This document shows, piece by piece, positions 10,459 to 19,858 of a stretch of DNA of 64,000 bases; within the stretch, counting starts at the first letter, position 1, and each line of letters starts with the position of its first letter. Made by a program: the position numbers and the translations under genes. The stretch spans positions 65,543,369 to 65,607,368 of the forward strand of contig OX442314.1 in the NCBI GenBank assembly GCA_949358305.1, in the 5' to 3' direction. The notes under the pieces were generated by a model. It worked only from the letters and a program-made list of their open reading frames with translations, searched no databases and was not told the DNA's origin. Origin of the DNA: Strigamia acuminata (Eukaryota; Arthropoda; Chilopoda; Geophilomorpha; Linotaeniidae).

Positions 10459-11435
10459 TGTTGTAGCTATCAGCCTCGCTAAAGATGAGAGATGCTGCAG
10501 CTGGCGGGCTCGCTTAGGAGCGGTGCGAATTGGTGATTGAAGCAATTCGCCTTGTACTGGAAAAACTCCTTGCCCTGTTGTGTGCAGGACAAACTTGTTC
10601 TGTGACAAGAAATAATGATTTATTTCTCTAAGCAAACTTTACAGACTTTCGCACAGTTGAAGGTTGAAAGCAAAAATGTTTTAATAATCAGTTTAGATTA
10701 ATAAAGAAAACTTATTACAAGGAAATCACGTGTGCAATAATTGTAACTAAGTATAAGATCAAGAAACAGGTTAACAGAGACACCAAATGCTGAACTTGAG
10801 AATTATAAACTGAGAAACAAGTTGTAGGTGCCACCAAGGCTACAGTACAGTGTTACAAAGATTTCGTTATTTAAACAGCTCAAACAACGCTTATATTTAA
10901 AGATTTATACATTAAAGCTTACAGAAACAAATAAAGTTACTAAATCCCTACTTAATTCTAAGACTGGTGGTAAAGAATGTCGAAATACGAGAGAACGAAC
11001 ATTAGGCCGGGTCGGTAACGCTAAAACCCGGGGCAAAGTGTTCCAATTCGGTTAACGAACTCGGATAAGAACGCCAGGGCAACGTTAACTTCTACAAACC
11101 TCCCAATTTCAATGCATTGACCAAGAATAACGTTTATTAGGCAAAACATTAAAGAAACCGGGACAAATCATTCCGAAAACCGCGTTGGAGCGTAAGAAGC
11201 GGGTGTTGAGAAAACCCGAAGACAACAAGAACGAAAAGCAGAGACAATGGCCGCCAAGGCCAAAGCAAGCAGAGATGAGAATGTACCAAGAAATCTGCGG
11301 AACCACTTAGAAGGTAATGCATAACGGGAATAATTGCTAATAATTAGAGCACTAATTAATCTACAGAGTCTTCTAAATATCGGAACAACAAATTTAATTA
11401 CCACAAATGACAGGCGAGAGCAGGTTCGAGCAAAC

Positions 11436-11448
11436 CAAGATGGCGGAC
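11436..11448 (-). promoter_or_regulatory. YY1/Pho-like CCGCCATCTTGG motif in C LTR
   Basis: Plus strand CCAAGATGGCGGA; on the C sense strand TCCGCCATCTTGG, close to the YY1/Pho consensus. Read on the plus strand it is also close to the TISU start-codon context. Second copy at 15051-15063. Comparable sites: D 33296-33309, E 40007-40020, A 7525-7536, B 18598-18609. Confidence 0.5.
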
Positions 11449-12069
11449 CCGGATCGCCTCCAACTCTCCACGAGGCCAAACGAAGCTTCTCACGGCTCAG
11501 GACTCATTCCCCGGTACTTATGACGGTAAGAAATATTTATTCTAATGCATGATCAAAGTTCCCACGACATAATCAGCAATGTGTCGTTCCAGCAAAAACC
11601 ACGAGAACCGCTTCGAGATACAGACGAGCGCCAGCCAGCCAGACTGACTCGACACCCGCGAACATGCAAACACGAGAAGGAAACGACCGTCAGATGAGTA
11701 TTTAAAGTGCAAACTATAAATAACAAGACAAATATTAAAAACCTATATTTTTTCCTACAGGGAATCGTCGGCCCCATGCAACCATCCGAGGCGAGCTTGC
11801 CAAATGTGCGCGCCGATCGATTTGGACACAACGAAACAAAACGACAGCTTCAAGACACGGAAAACGATCTTAACAGGTAAGAAAAACCTATCTGCTACTT
11901 GCAAATAAGCCTCCTCAGTTTTACTAACGAAAATGCACCTTTTTCAGTAACCTGTATAAGAAAAAAGGCCTCAGACTCATCACACAACCGGACTGGAAGT
12001 GGAAGAAAACGCCAAGATGACGAGAAAATGATAATTCGGAAAGGAATTCGATCAGATAAGCTAAACTAG
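11440..12069 (+). other. Candidate spliced antisense reading frame in C LTR
   Basis: On the strand opposite to C, an ATG inside CAAGATGGCGGA opens a frame. With exons 11440-11513, 11761-11876 and 11948-12069 it stays open for 103 codons. Without splicing it stops at 11520. The second intron (11877-11947) has GTAAGA, a TACTAAC branch-like site at 11922-11928 and TTTTTCAG. The first uses GTACTT; a stronger donor (GTAAGA, 11526) would join a different frame that is also open. The start, MADPDR...NEAS, resembles the D frame. The same arrangement is in the other LTR at 15055-15684. Splicing is inferred only. Confidence 0.35.
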
Positions 12070-12181
12070 TTGATACCTTGCGTAGTTAATTATTTAAAAA
12101 CTTAACTTTTACTTTTTACAGAGAGATTGGAAGTTTTATCCGCTACAACAACACTCTCTGTTGCTAATGCTGCTAGCAACA

Positions 12182-13109
12182 GAGTTTTTCCCGGGGGCGG
12201 GAATGGAAGAAAGAAACAAATCGATTTTCGCCTTGTTTTTAACGAATGACGTCACCACGAACCTGACTTTACATGAACCTTGGTACGAAAAACCTTCATC
12301 TTCAGCTGCGTAACTCATTCTGTTACCAAAACACCAGGCCGAAATTAAACATTAAACTAAACATAAATTACCCTAATCTAATTCCAGAAACCTCAGAAAA
12401 CACAGAAAAACCCAAGTTCCATCCGCTAAATTTTTCCGAGACACAAGATCTAATTTTTCGTCAAAAAAGGGACAAGTGCCTCGGAAAAAGAAACCCCATC
12501 TCTCGTCAGAGAGAGGTTCCCGGGAAAGGGGGAAGGAACCGACGAAGGACTGTGTACCTCAATAACCGGACAGTAAACGAAAATTAAAACAAGTATATGA
12601 AAAAATAGGAACTTTAAACGTATAAATACCACTTCAACTTTCAATTTTTCCTAGGCAGGAGGGAACTAGCGACAAAGAGTTGAATTTCCTACGTCTTAAG
12701 CGGGACGTACCTGTACACCTGATGCAAACTGGGGAAGAAAACAACGTCACGTGTCAAGACGTATTCATCTGTTCGCGCTTACATCGGTACGGAAAATAAC
12801 GAGACTTAACTGACGGCCTAGCGGAAACTAATTGAAACAGAAAAGGGCGTCACCCACTGCAATTCTAATCTCCTGGGCAAGGGACATGAGAACTTATGGA
12901 AAGGGACCTGCTGTTGGCCACCTTATACTTACTAAACAAGGCGCAACTGTACACTCGATAAAACTGGGGAAAAAAAAAACCAAACCCAGGTAATTTCCTC
13001 CTTTCGCGCTTCTACCTGTACAGAGGGAAACTTTGCTAACTAACGGCCCACTGGATAAGTTAAAATGCAAGAAATAAATGACGAGAAGCCCTAACTGACA
13101 TTCTTAAAA
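12182..13109 (-). other. Element C interior, 3' non-coding part
   Basis: No frame that I would defend. It contains a diverged tandem duplication of about 240 bp (about 12706-12850 and 12944-13090) and a CRE-like TGACGTCA at 12246-12253. The region next to the 3' LTR has a short CCCGGG-centred G/C block but no clear polypurine tract. Confidence 0.6.
12706..13090 (-). repeat. Diverged ~240-bp tandem duplication inside element C
   Basis: The two units share, in order on the plus strand, CTGTACAC, AAACTGGGGAA, a TTCGCGCTT block and an AACTGACGGCC or AACTAACGGCC block, about 238 bp apart. Between these blocks they differ by substitutions and small gaps. Confidence 0.65.
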
Positions 13110-13700
13110 CTAAGCATTGCTGTTACCTTTTGCAGAATATCCCAAAAGGAACCCTCCTATCATAAGAAGAACGATCACGACGCTGAACAACATGATAACG
13201 CTGTATGGCCAACTGTTCAACGAGTGTGTGGCAACTGGATTTATCACCTGACCTACTACCTGACCTGTTGACGACGCAACAGTTTGCGTTGGAGCTGTCG
13301 CATCCGCGTCATTGCTCTTGGAGACGGAAACACGCTTGGATACTCCACTCGGACCAGGCTGATCAAATTCTACTGGAAAACTCGAACCAAAAGTCGTCGC
13401 GGGCTTGACTGAGATGCCTAATTTCTTTGGGGTGGTCCCACATGGAAACTGGCCAACAAACATGACATCCTCGTCGGCCTCAGAGCCGGGGCCGGGAAGG
13501 ACGGGGGGACATTCTGGATCACCGTATGCTAATGTGCGGACCTGGGCGCAATAGCGGTCAATTTCCGCGAGCCAAACTCTGGACATGAATGGATTGAAAA
13601 ACATCTCCAATACTCGTTGGTCCCGATGCAGTTGGTTTAACTTTTGCTCCATGTCCCGTCTTGCGGTTTCGATACGGAGGTCCTCTTCTGTCCGATACAT
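13110..13700 (-). CDS. Small predicted membrane-anchored protein of element C
   Basis: From the ATG at 13700 (MYRTEEDLR) the product is 196 residues; an in-frame ATG at 13772 would add 24. The N-terminal 50 residues are charged and probably helical. The middle is rich in P, G, S and acidic residues. Near the C-terminus one hydrophobic stretch (SVIMLFSVVIVLLMIGGF) is followed by a short polar tail, a typical single membrane anchor. I do not recognise the family. It could be the remnant of an envelope-like protein, a captured host gene, or an unrelated frame kept by chance. An intact frame in a recent, enzyme-less element is unusual. The shorter start is preferred because the extension reads through AT-rich leader. 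Confidence 0.5.
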   Translation of the reverse strand: MYRTEEDLRIETARRDMEQKLNQLHRDQRVLEMFFNPFMSRVWLAEIDRYCAQVRTLAYGDPECPPVLPGPGSEADEDVMFVGQFPCGTTPKKLGISVKPATTFGSSFPVEFDQPGPSGVSKRVSVSKSNDADATAPTQTVASSTGQVVGQVINPVATHSLNSWPYSVIMLFSVVIVLLMIGGFLLGYSAKGNSNA

Positions 13701-13772
13701 GGTTGGGGAGAACGGGAGTAAACGTTGGATCCCCCAAAAAATCTTATTGGTATGAAAACTTAAAACTAACAT

Positions 13773-14055
13773 TCACGTTTAAGACTAAATCTCTTAAAAC
13801 TACTTTTTTCTCTTTGCAGGTGAAGAAAACCAAGGTGGATCTTGCTTGATTCTGGTCGACTGGACTAGTACATTGCGTTGTGCTTTTTCTTTCTACTGGT
13901 GTGGCTGGCTGGGAGAGCAAGTCACGGTTGAACTGGGGTCGACTTGGCGACTGGACTCGACGTGGTCCGACTTCGAAGTTCACCGGTTCCTCCACGCTGA
14001 CGGGGAGGTATCTGGACGGAGGTCACGCGGCGTCTTGGCTTGACCTCGAGTACGT
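13773..14055 (-). other. Element C leader
   Basis: Sequence between the primer site and the small CDS. A sense frame of 83 codons (13744-13995, starting MEEPVNFEVGP) lies here and overlaps the start of the 220-codon frame. It might be a first exon, but no convincing donor and acceptor pair was found. Confidence 0.4.
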
Positions 14056-14073
14056 ATCCTGGTCACGGCACCA
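14056..14073 (-). other. Primer-binding site of element C
   Basis: Sense TGGTGCCGTGACCAGGAT, identical to that of A, three bases inside the 5' LTR. It fixes the element orientation as minus and implies the same tRNA-His-like primer. Confidence 0.88.
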
Positions 14074-14076
14074 AAT

Positions 14077-15796
14077 TGTAGCTATCAGCCTCGCTAAAGA
14101 TGAGAGATGCTGCAGCTGGCGGGCTCGCTTAGGAGCGGTGCGAATTGGTGATTGAAGCAATTCGCCTTGTACTGGAAAAACTCCTTGCCCTGTTGTGTGC
14201 AGGACAAACTTGTTCTGTGACAAGAAATAATGATTTATTTCTCTAAGCAAACTTTACAGACTTTCGCACAGTTGAAGGTTGAAAGCAAAAATGTTTTAAT
14301 AATCAGTTTAGATTAATAAAGAAAACTTATTACAAGGAAATCACGTGTGCAATAATTGTAACTAAGTATAAGATCAAGAAACAGGTTAACAGAGACACCA
14401 AATGCTGAACTTGAGAATTATAAACTGAGAAACAAGTTGTAGGTGCCACCAAGGCTACAGTACAGTGTTACAAAGATTTCGTTATTTAAACAGCTCAAAC
14501 AACGCTTATATTTAAAGATTTATACATTAAAGCTTACAGAAACAAATAAAGTTACTAAATCCCTACTTAATTCTAAGACTGGTGGTAAAGAATGTCGAAA
14601 TACGAGAGAACGAACATTAGGCCGGGTCGGTAACGCTAAAACCCGGGGCAAAGTGTTCCAATTCGGTTAACGAACTCGGATAAGAACGCCAGGGCAACGT
14701 TAACTTCTACAAACCTCCCAATTTCAATGCATTGACCAAGAATAACGTTTATTAGGCAAAACATTAAAGAAACCGGGACAAATCATTCCGAAAACCGCGT
14801 TGGAGCGTAAGAAGCGGGTGTTGAGAAAACCCGAAGACAACAAGAACGAAAAGCAGAGACAATGGCCGCCAAGGCCAAAGCAAGCAGAGATGAGAATGTA
14901 CCAAGAAATCTGCGGAACCACTTAGAAGGTAATGCATAACGGGAATAATTGCTAATAATTAGAGCACTAATTAATCTACAGAGTATTCTAAATATCGGAA
15001 CAACAAATTTAATTACCACAAATGACAGGCGAGAGCAGGTTCGAGCAAACCAAGATGGCGGACCCGGATCGCCTCCAACTCTCCACGAGGCCAAACGAAG
15101 CTTCTCACGGCTCAGGACTCATTCCCCGGTACTTATGACGGTAAGAAATATTTATTCTAATGCATGATCAAAGTTCCCACGACATAATCAGCAATGTGTC
15201 GTTCCAGCAAAAACCACGAGAACCGCTTCGAGATACAGACGAGCGCCAGCCAGCCAGACTGACTCGACACCCGCGAACATGCAAACACGAGAAGGAAACG
15301 ACCGTCAGATGAGTATTTAAAGTGCAAACTATAAATAACAAGACAAATATTAAAAACCTATATTTTTTCCTACAGGGAATCGTCGGCCCCATGCAACCAT
15401 CCGAGGCGAGCTTGCCAAATGTGCGCGCCGATCGATTTGGACACAACGAAACAAAACGACAGCTTCAAGACACGGAAAACGATCTTAACAGGTAAGAAAA
15501 ACCTATCTGCTACTTGCAAATAAGCCTCCTCAGTTTTACTAACGAAAATGCACCTTTTTCAGTAACCTGTATAAGAAAAAAGGCCTCAGACTCATCACAC
15601 AACCGGACTGGAAGTGGAAGAAAACGCCAAGATGACGAGAAAATGATAATTCGGAAAGGAATTCGATCAGATAAGCTAAACTAGTTGATACCTTGCGTAG
15701 TTAATTATTTAAAAACTTAACTTTTACTTTTTACAGAGAGATTGGAAGTTTTATCCGCTACAACAACACTCTCTGTTGCTAATGCTGCTAGCAACA
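14077..15796 (-). repeat. Element C 5' LTR (1720 bp)
   Basis: Second copy of the C LTR, bounded by the primer-binding site on its left and the ATGT duplication on its right. It holds the second copy of the antisense spliced frame (15055-15128, 15376-15491, 15563-15684) and of the tip hairpin (15774-15796). Confidence 0.95.
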
Positions 15797-15800
15797 ATGT

Positions 15801-17340
15801 TGCCAGCAAGCAGTGATTGCTGCAAGGACTGGCAACTCACGCACCTCGTAATAAACATTCGAGCGATCAAATCTTCGCACAGCACTTTTCACTACTCGAC
15901 TCGATTGAAACCATTCTGACATCTGATAACGCATATCATGTTTTCTGACTTGGCCATCATTGTCCTCTCCATGTCGACCAAAACTCGAGAACCTGGCTTT
16001 TGCTTTAAACATGACTGTTGGCGGATATTCGGGCTCGAATATCAATCTCGTCTTTCATAAATCAAAGATGGCGCAGATTCGAATCTCGCGCTTGTGTGCA
16101 ACCGAAAAGAAACACTCGTTCTTATTTACGAACAAATATAAACCGATGTTTAATCGTTCAAATCAGAACTATAACTGTTTTTACAATGTGTAAACTCGTG
16201 TCACGGTCTCTAACAACAATAAACGTCAACACGACAGCATTATTAATAAAATAGATAACAATATATCAAAAAGCCAATGTCTCAAAACGGCCTCCGTACA
16301 ACAAAACAAGAACGGCCGTTGAGAGTTCAAATTACACCAAAAAACTTATCTTTAATATCGAAAATCGAGCATATAAATAACTCAAACCCTAATGATTATT
16401 TAATACAGCGAAAATGAAATGAAAGAAGGTGCAAACCTTCAAAATTAAAACCTCAACGAACATTGAATGGAAATCTCGAAAACCCGAAAACTGCTACATT
16501 TCGCCACGAGACGTCGCCTAATCAATGTCAACGAAAACTTAATCTAATCAATCGTAATTCTCGCATCCCGAACATGGCCACTGTCTTAATACGAATAAAG
16601 AACCCAAATAATGCATCCTCGACACTCGTTGTGCGCATTTAATAAATCCCTTGCATTGCACGGAATTAAATTCCCATCGCCCGCACTAAACCCAATGCTA
16701 TTCGCGGGCGAGTTATAAAACCCGAACTCGACCGAATAGATGCACGATGCGCCAAATCACGTGACACCCGACCAAACGATTGAATCTTATCCGAAACACA
16801 AAACAACGAAAAAATAACCAACTAATCAATTCGAAATCGCATTAAATCACACAATAAAAACTTAAGTCGAACAAATCTTATTCTGAATCAAATTAAATCT
16901 CAATCGAAAACGAGGCTCGTTGTACCAACTGTCTTCTAATGGCGGATCTAGCCGATCAACGCTCCTTGGTGAGCAACGAAGCTTCGCCTCGGCCCAACGC
17001 CGAATCATCGGACTTTAATCCACGGTAAATTACAACTAAAGCTATTTATTTAATCACCGGAGTGGTTTCTAAACTAATGTATTCAAATCTACAGCTTCAA
17101 AACAACATCTTTCCGAGTGCACTTCGACCAGACCAAACCGCTCGATAATCAACAACGACTTCGCTTTTCGCTTTGAAACCCATCCTCGCCGTTATCGCCT
17201 TTAATTAGCGACCCAATGCCTGCCTGTACCGTGTCAGATAAGTTCTTGAAAATTATTCAAACTAACCGGAACCGAAATTAAAAACCTTAACTTTTCCTTT
17301 GTAGATAAATCCGATGCCCGAACTTAACACAAGATGGCGG
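15801..17340 (-). repeat. Element D 3' LTR, first large fragment
   Basis: Aligns with 31769-33308 at offset 15968. The first three bases of the LTR (TGT) are at 10459-10461 and, duplicated, at 15798-15800. The fragment breaks at 17340 directly after AAGATGGCGG, where element B has inserted. The remaining LTR is at 26676-26878. Confidence 0.95.
16939..17176 (+). other. Candidate spliced antisense reading frame in D LTR
   Basis: ATGGCGGAT at 16939 opens a frame on the strand opposite to D. Exons 16939-17024 and 17095-17176 around a 70-bp intron (GTAAAT...TCTACAG) give 55 codons. The N-terminus (MADLADQRSLVSNEASPR) resembles that of the C frame in start, NEAS motif and donor just after a Pro-Arg pair. 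The second copy is at 32907-32992 and 33063-33144. The second exon is short and unrecognised, and splicing is inferred. Confidence 0.3.
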
Positions 17341-18852
17341 TGTTGCAAACAACGTGGAAATATTTTTGAAATTGCATTTATTACTGTGTTTTATGTCATA
17401 ATAAATATTCATAGTGTAATTGAGTTTTTGCCTAATATTTTCATTTATTGCTTTTCAGGTTTTATCTTATTAAAACATTTTCTAGTGTTTTCAGTATTTT
17501 AGTGTCTTTTGTGTTGATATTACATTTTAATTTACTGTTATTTCAAGTGTTTTCAAAGCTTTGTGTCTTATCTCATTGATTTCTTATGCATTTTCATGAT
17601 TTTCGGCATTTTTAAGTACATTCGTCGAAGTGCAGTTCAGTTACGCTACACGCGTGACGTCATTTTTCCATTACTAGTCTCGTTTCGTTAGAACTTCTAA
17701 CGTTTCGTTCTATACTTTCCGAGTTGTTAAGAATTCTATTCACAATTGCTTTCTACTAATTATTGTCTGCTCTTTCGACTGGTGTGCTTTATTATTGCCC
17801 AAGTGTTTTCGTTTCGTCAGTGCGAACGTTCGTTGTCGGCCACCGCATGGGCGCGGCCGATAATGTTCGGTTCGTGCGGCTTACGATCTATTTCAAAGTG
17901 TTGTGTTGAATAAATAGTGTGATTTTGTGCAGGAAATAACATTTCCTAATTTTATTTAACATTCCTATGTGGTTTTTATAAACATTCTGTGTATCTAATT
18001 TCAAATGTACTGGTTTTACCGCCAATATGACGTTCGAGGCCGCCATGTTGGAATTTATCGGTAATTCGTTTTTATTTCAATTTGTTTACGATGTATATTG
18101 ATTGAATTGATTTTACTATTTGTTTACGATGTTTTTTAACCTGAATTCTTATGTTATTTTGTGTTTTAAAGCCATTTTAAATTCAAATCTTACGGTTACG
18201 TCATCATACTTGCCTGTGATTGGCTATTGCGATCGTCTGCTACACGATCATTGTTTTGTGCTTCGTTTTCATTGTTTTACTTATTGAATCGAATTGTTAT
18301 GATTAGCTTTTTTATTCACTGCATTCTTGCGGTCATTTTGATATATTACAAACTGTAATCCGTGCTAATTTCACAATTTGTCAACTTTGCCTGTATTTTC
18401 GTTTTCCTCCGTTGCCATGACAACGGAGAATTTTGTATCTGTATTTCGCCGCTAATCTGTTCGGCGCGTGCCGTTATCGGTATTGCGCATGTGCGGCTCC
18501 CTTGAGGGCCAATTGTATTCGTGTATTTTAAGCAGTTATCATCTAACCGTTCATTAAAGAAGTTGTTGAATTTTAGCTCGTGTTTAACTTTATTTCCGCC
18601 ATCTTTTCCAATGTGTCGGGAGTAGTTAAATCTTTTTTCCCCGTTGGCTTATGGATAAACAAGCACTCGGATACCTTTCAACAGTGCTCTCGATTGCTTT
18701 CTCCTCATGCAACAATGGATTCGGGAGTGATTATTGTGGTTTCCAGCGCGGTTTCTGTACGTACTTTGCTATACGATCATCAAATCATAGTGGCGGAAAT
18801 TTCAAACCGCAAATGCCCATTTCTTCTATATTCGTGTTGACCGACCGCAACA
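17341..18852 (+). repeat. Element B 5' LTR (1512 bp)
   Basis: TGTTGC...GCAACA ends. Same length as the A LTR but with scattered substitutions, including a short block at 18119-18131 that copies sequence found about 38 bp upstream. It contains CRE-like TGACGTCA (17655-17662) and sense CCGCCATGTTGG and CCGCCATCTTTT motifs (18039-18050, 18598-18609). Confidence 0.97.
17655..17662. promoter_or_regulatory. CRE/ATF-like palindrome TGACGTCA in B LTR
   Basis: Perfect palindrome, also at 25474-25481, and in A at 650-657 and 8469-8476. About 25 bp away is CGTTAGAA-C-TTCTAACG (17685-17701), an exact 8-bp inverted repeat containing heat-shock-element-like GAA..TTC spacing. Confidence 0.5.
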
Positions 18853-18867
18853 TCGAGTATCTAGTTT

Positions 18868-18886
18868 TGGTAGCCGTGACCAGGAT
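18868..18886 (+). other. Primer-binding site of element B, with one extra base
   Basis: TGGTAGCCGTGACCAGGAT: the 18-nt site of A and C with an extra A after position 4. It lies 15 nt inside the 5' LTR. Priming by the same tRNA would leave a bulge. Confidence 0.8.
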
Positions 18887-19430
18887 TGCCGTTGCATTCT
18901 TTCTGTGTTTCCGTCGTGACGTCAGTGCAACGTCCGATTGTGCGTTTGGTGCGATCAACGGAATAAATTACGTTCGCGATTCGTCGTCTGCTACAAGTAG
19001 TGTCAACGTTCAACGTGACTTCAGCCACAACGAGGACAGGTACGGCGTCGAATTTGAACAATCGTGTGCAAGCAACGGGATCTTCCGGTCGCCATATTTG
19101 GATACACAACGCGCTGCGCTGGGAAGACGATTTGCCCCTGGATTATTTGCATTTTCTTGTTTTTGGAGTTCTGTGTTTTCATTTTGGGGATTTTTATTGC
19201 ATGAGGGTATTGTTTTGGGTATTCCATTGGTGTTTTTGTTGTTTCATTTGCTAGTTTTGGGGAAAATTTTAGTAAAAGTGTTTTCATACCAAATTTTGAA
19301 GTGTTTTTTCATTGCATGTTTAGTTCTCCATTATAACCGCCATAAGCGGGGGAGATTAGATTTATTTCGAGTAGAACTGACTAGTTTCAAGTTGAATGAG
19401 CTGTCAGTAGAGTCAAAATTTAATGTTAGG

Positions 19431-19530
19431 AGTTATTGGCGTGTTTTGTTGCAAAACGAACCGTCAATTGTTTTCAAAAGAGTTTATTGGCGTGCTTTGT
19501 TGCAAAACAAACCGTCAATTATTTTCAAAC
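19431..19530 (+). repeat. Tandem 50-bp duplication in element B leader
   Basis: Two 50-bp units (19431-19480, 19481-19530) with a few substitutions, each containing an LTR-tip-like TTGTTGCAAAAC or TTGTTGCAAAAC variant. Counterpart of 6603-6702 in A. Confidence 0.85.
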
Positions 19531-19644
19531 TGTGCAGGGTAATTGTGTCACGTTTTATTTACGTACACAAAAACCGCTCAAATTTTTGGTCATCCTCGAT
19601 TGGCCAAACATTTGATATTCTAAAATTCTCACGTGTCACCAAGG

Positions 19645-19782
19645 ACCGTGAAAATTGAGTGCTTTTTGGGGGATAAAATAAAAAAGTTTATTCTCTTTAA
19701 AGTTAAAACAAAAACCGTGAAAATTGAGAAATTTTTGAGGGATAAAATTACAAGGTTTATTCTCTTACAAATTAAAACAAAG
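19645..19782 (+). repeat. Tandem 69-bp duplication in element B leader
   Basis: Two 69-bp units beginning ACCGTGAAAATTGAG, about 77 bp upstream of the Gag start. Counterpart of 6351-6488 in A. Confidence 0.85.
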
Positions 19783-19858
19783 TTGAATTGTCATGCCCGT
19801 TTTTATCTGTTCTTTCCAAATTTCACAGCCGAATTTTTTGTGAGAGAGGACAGAGAAA

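Larger units (their letters stand above)
10462..12181 (-). repeat. Element C 3' LTR (1720 bp)
   Basis: Repeats 14077-15796 at offset 3615, with one difference noticed (near 11372, C versus A). Plus-strand ends are TGTAGC and GCAACA. The right tip is a perfect inverted repeat, TGTTGCTA...TAGCAACA (12159-12181). Confidence 0.95.
10462..15796 (-). mobile_element. Element C: non-autonomous LTR retrotransposon with a small membrane-protein frame
   Basis: Two 1720-bp LTRs around a 1895-bp interior, 5335 bp in all. It is flanked by the duplication ATGT (10458-10461 and 15797-15800), three bases of which are the first bases of the D LTR. Minus orientation follows from the primer-binding site beside the right LTR. 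There is no protease, RT, RNase H or integrase, so it must depend on another element. The only sizeable sense frame is the 13110-13700 one. Confidence 0.92.
18651..19658 (+). other. 335-codon open frame from LTR through primer site into leader (B)
   Basis: Counterpart of the 6475-7482 frame in A, with the same length and stop. Reading is kept across the altered primer site because a base lost before it offsets the base gained within it. The hydrophobic middle could cross a membrane. No family was recognised. Low confidence that it is translated. Confidence 0.25.

Noticed and set aside
10828-11055. 75-codon plus-strand frame repeated at 14443-14670
   Set aside because: It is repeated only because it lies in the C LTR. 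It has no domain and is not part of the spliced frame.
12054-12120. Third antisense intron beginning with ATAAG (C, also D at about 17248-17304)
   Set aside because: The CAG|ATAAG...TTTTNCAG/TAG layout is shared by C and D, but the donor lacks GT, so I do not call it an intron.
14023-14250. 75-codon frame across the C LTR and primer site as a fourth leader frame
   Set aside because: It has no ATG, only TTG, and is short.
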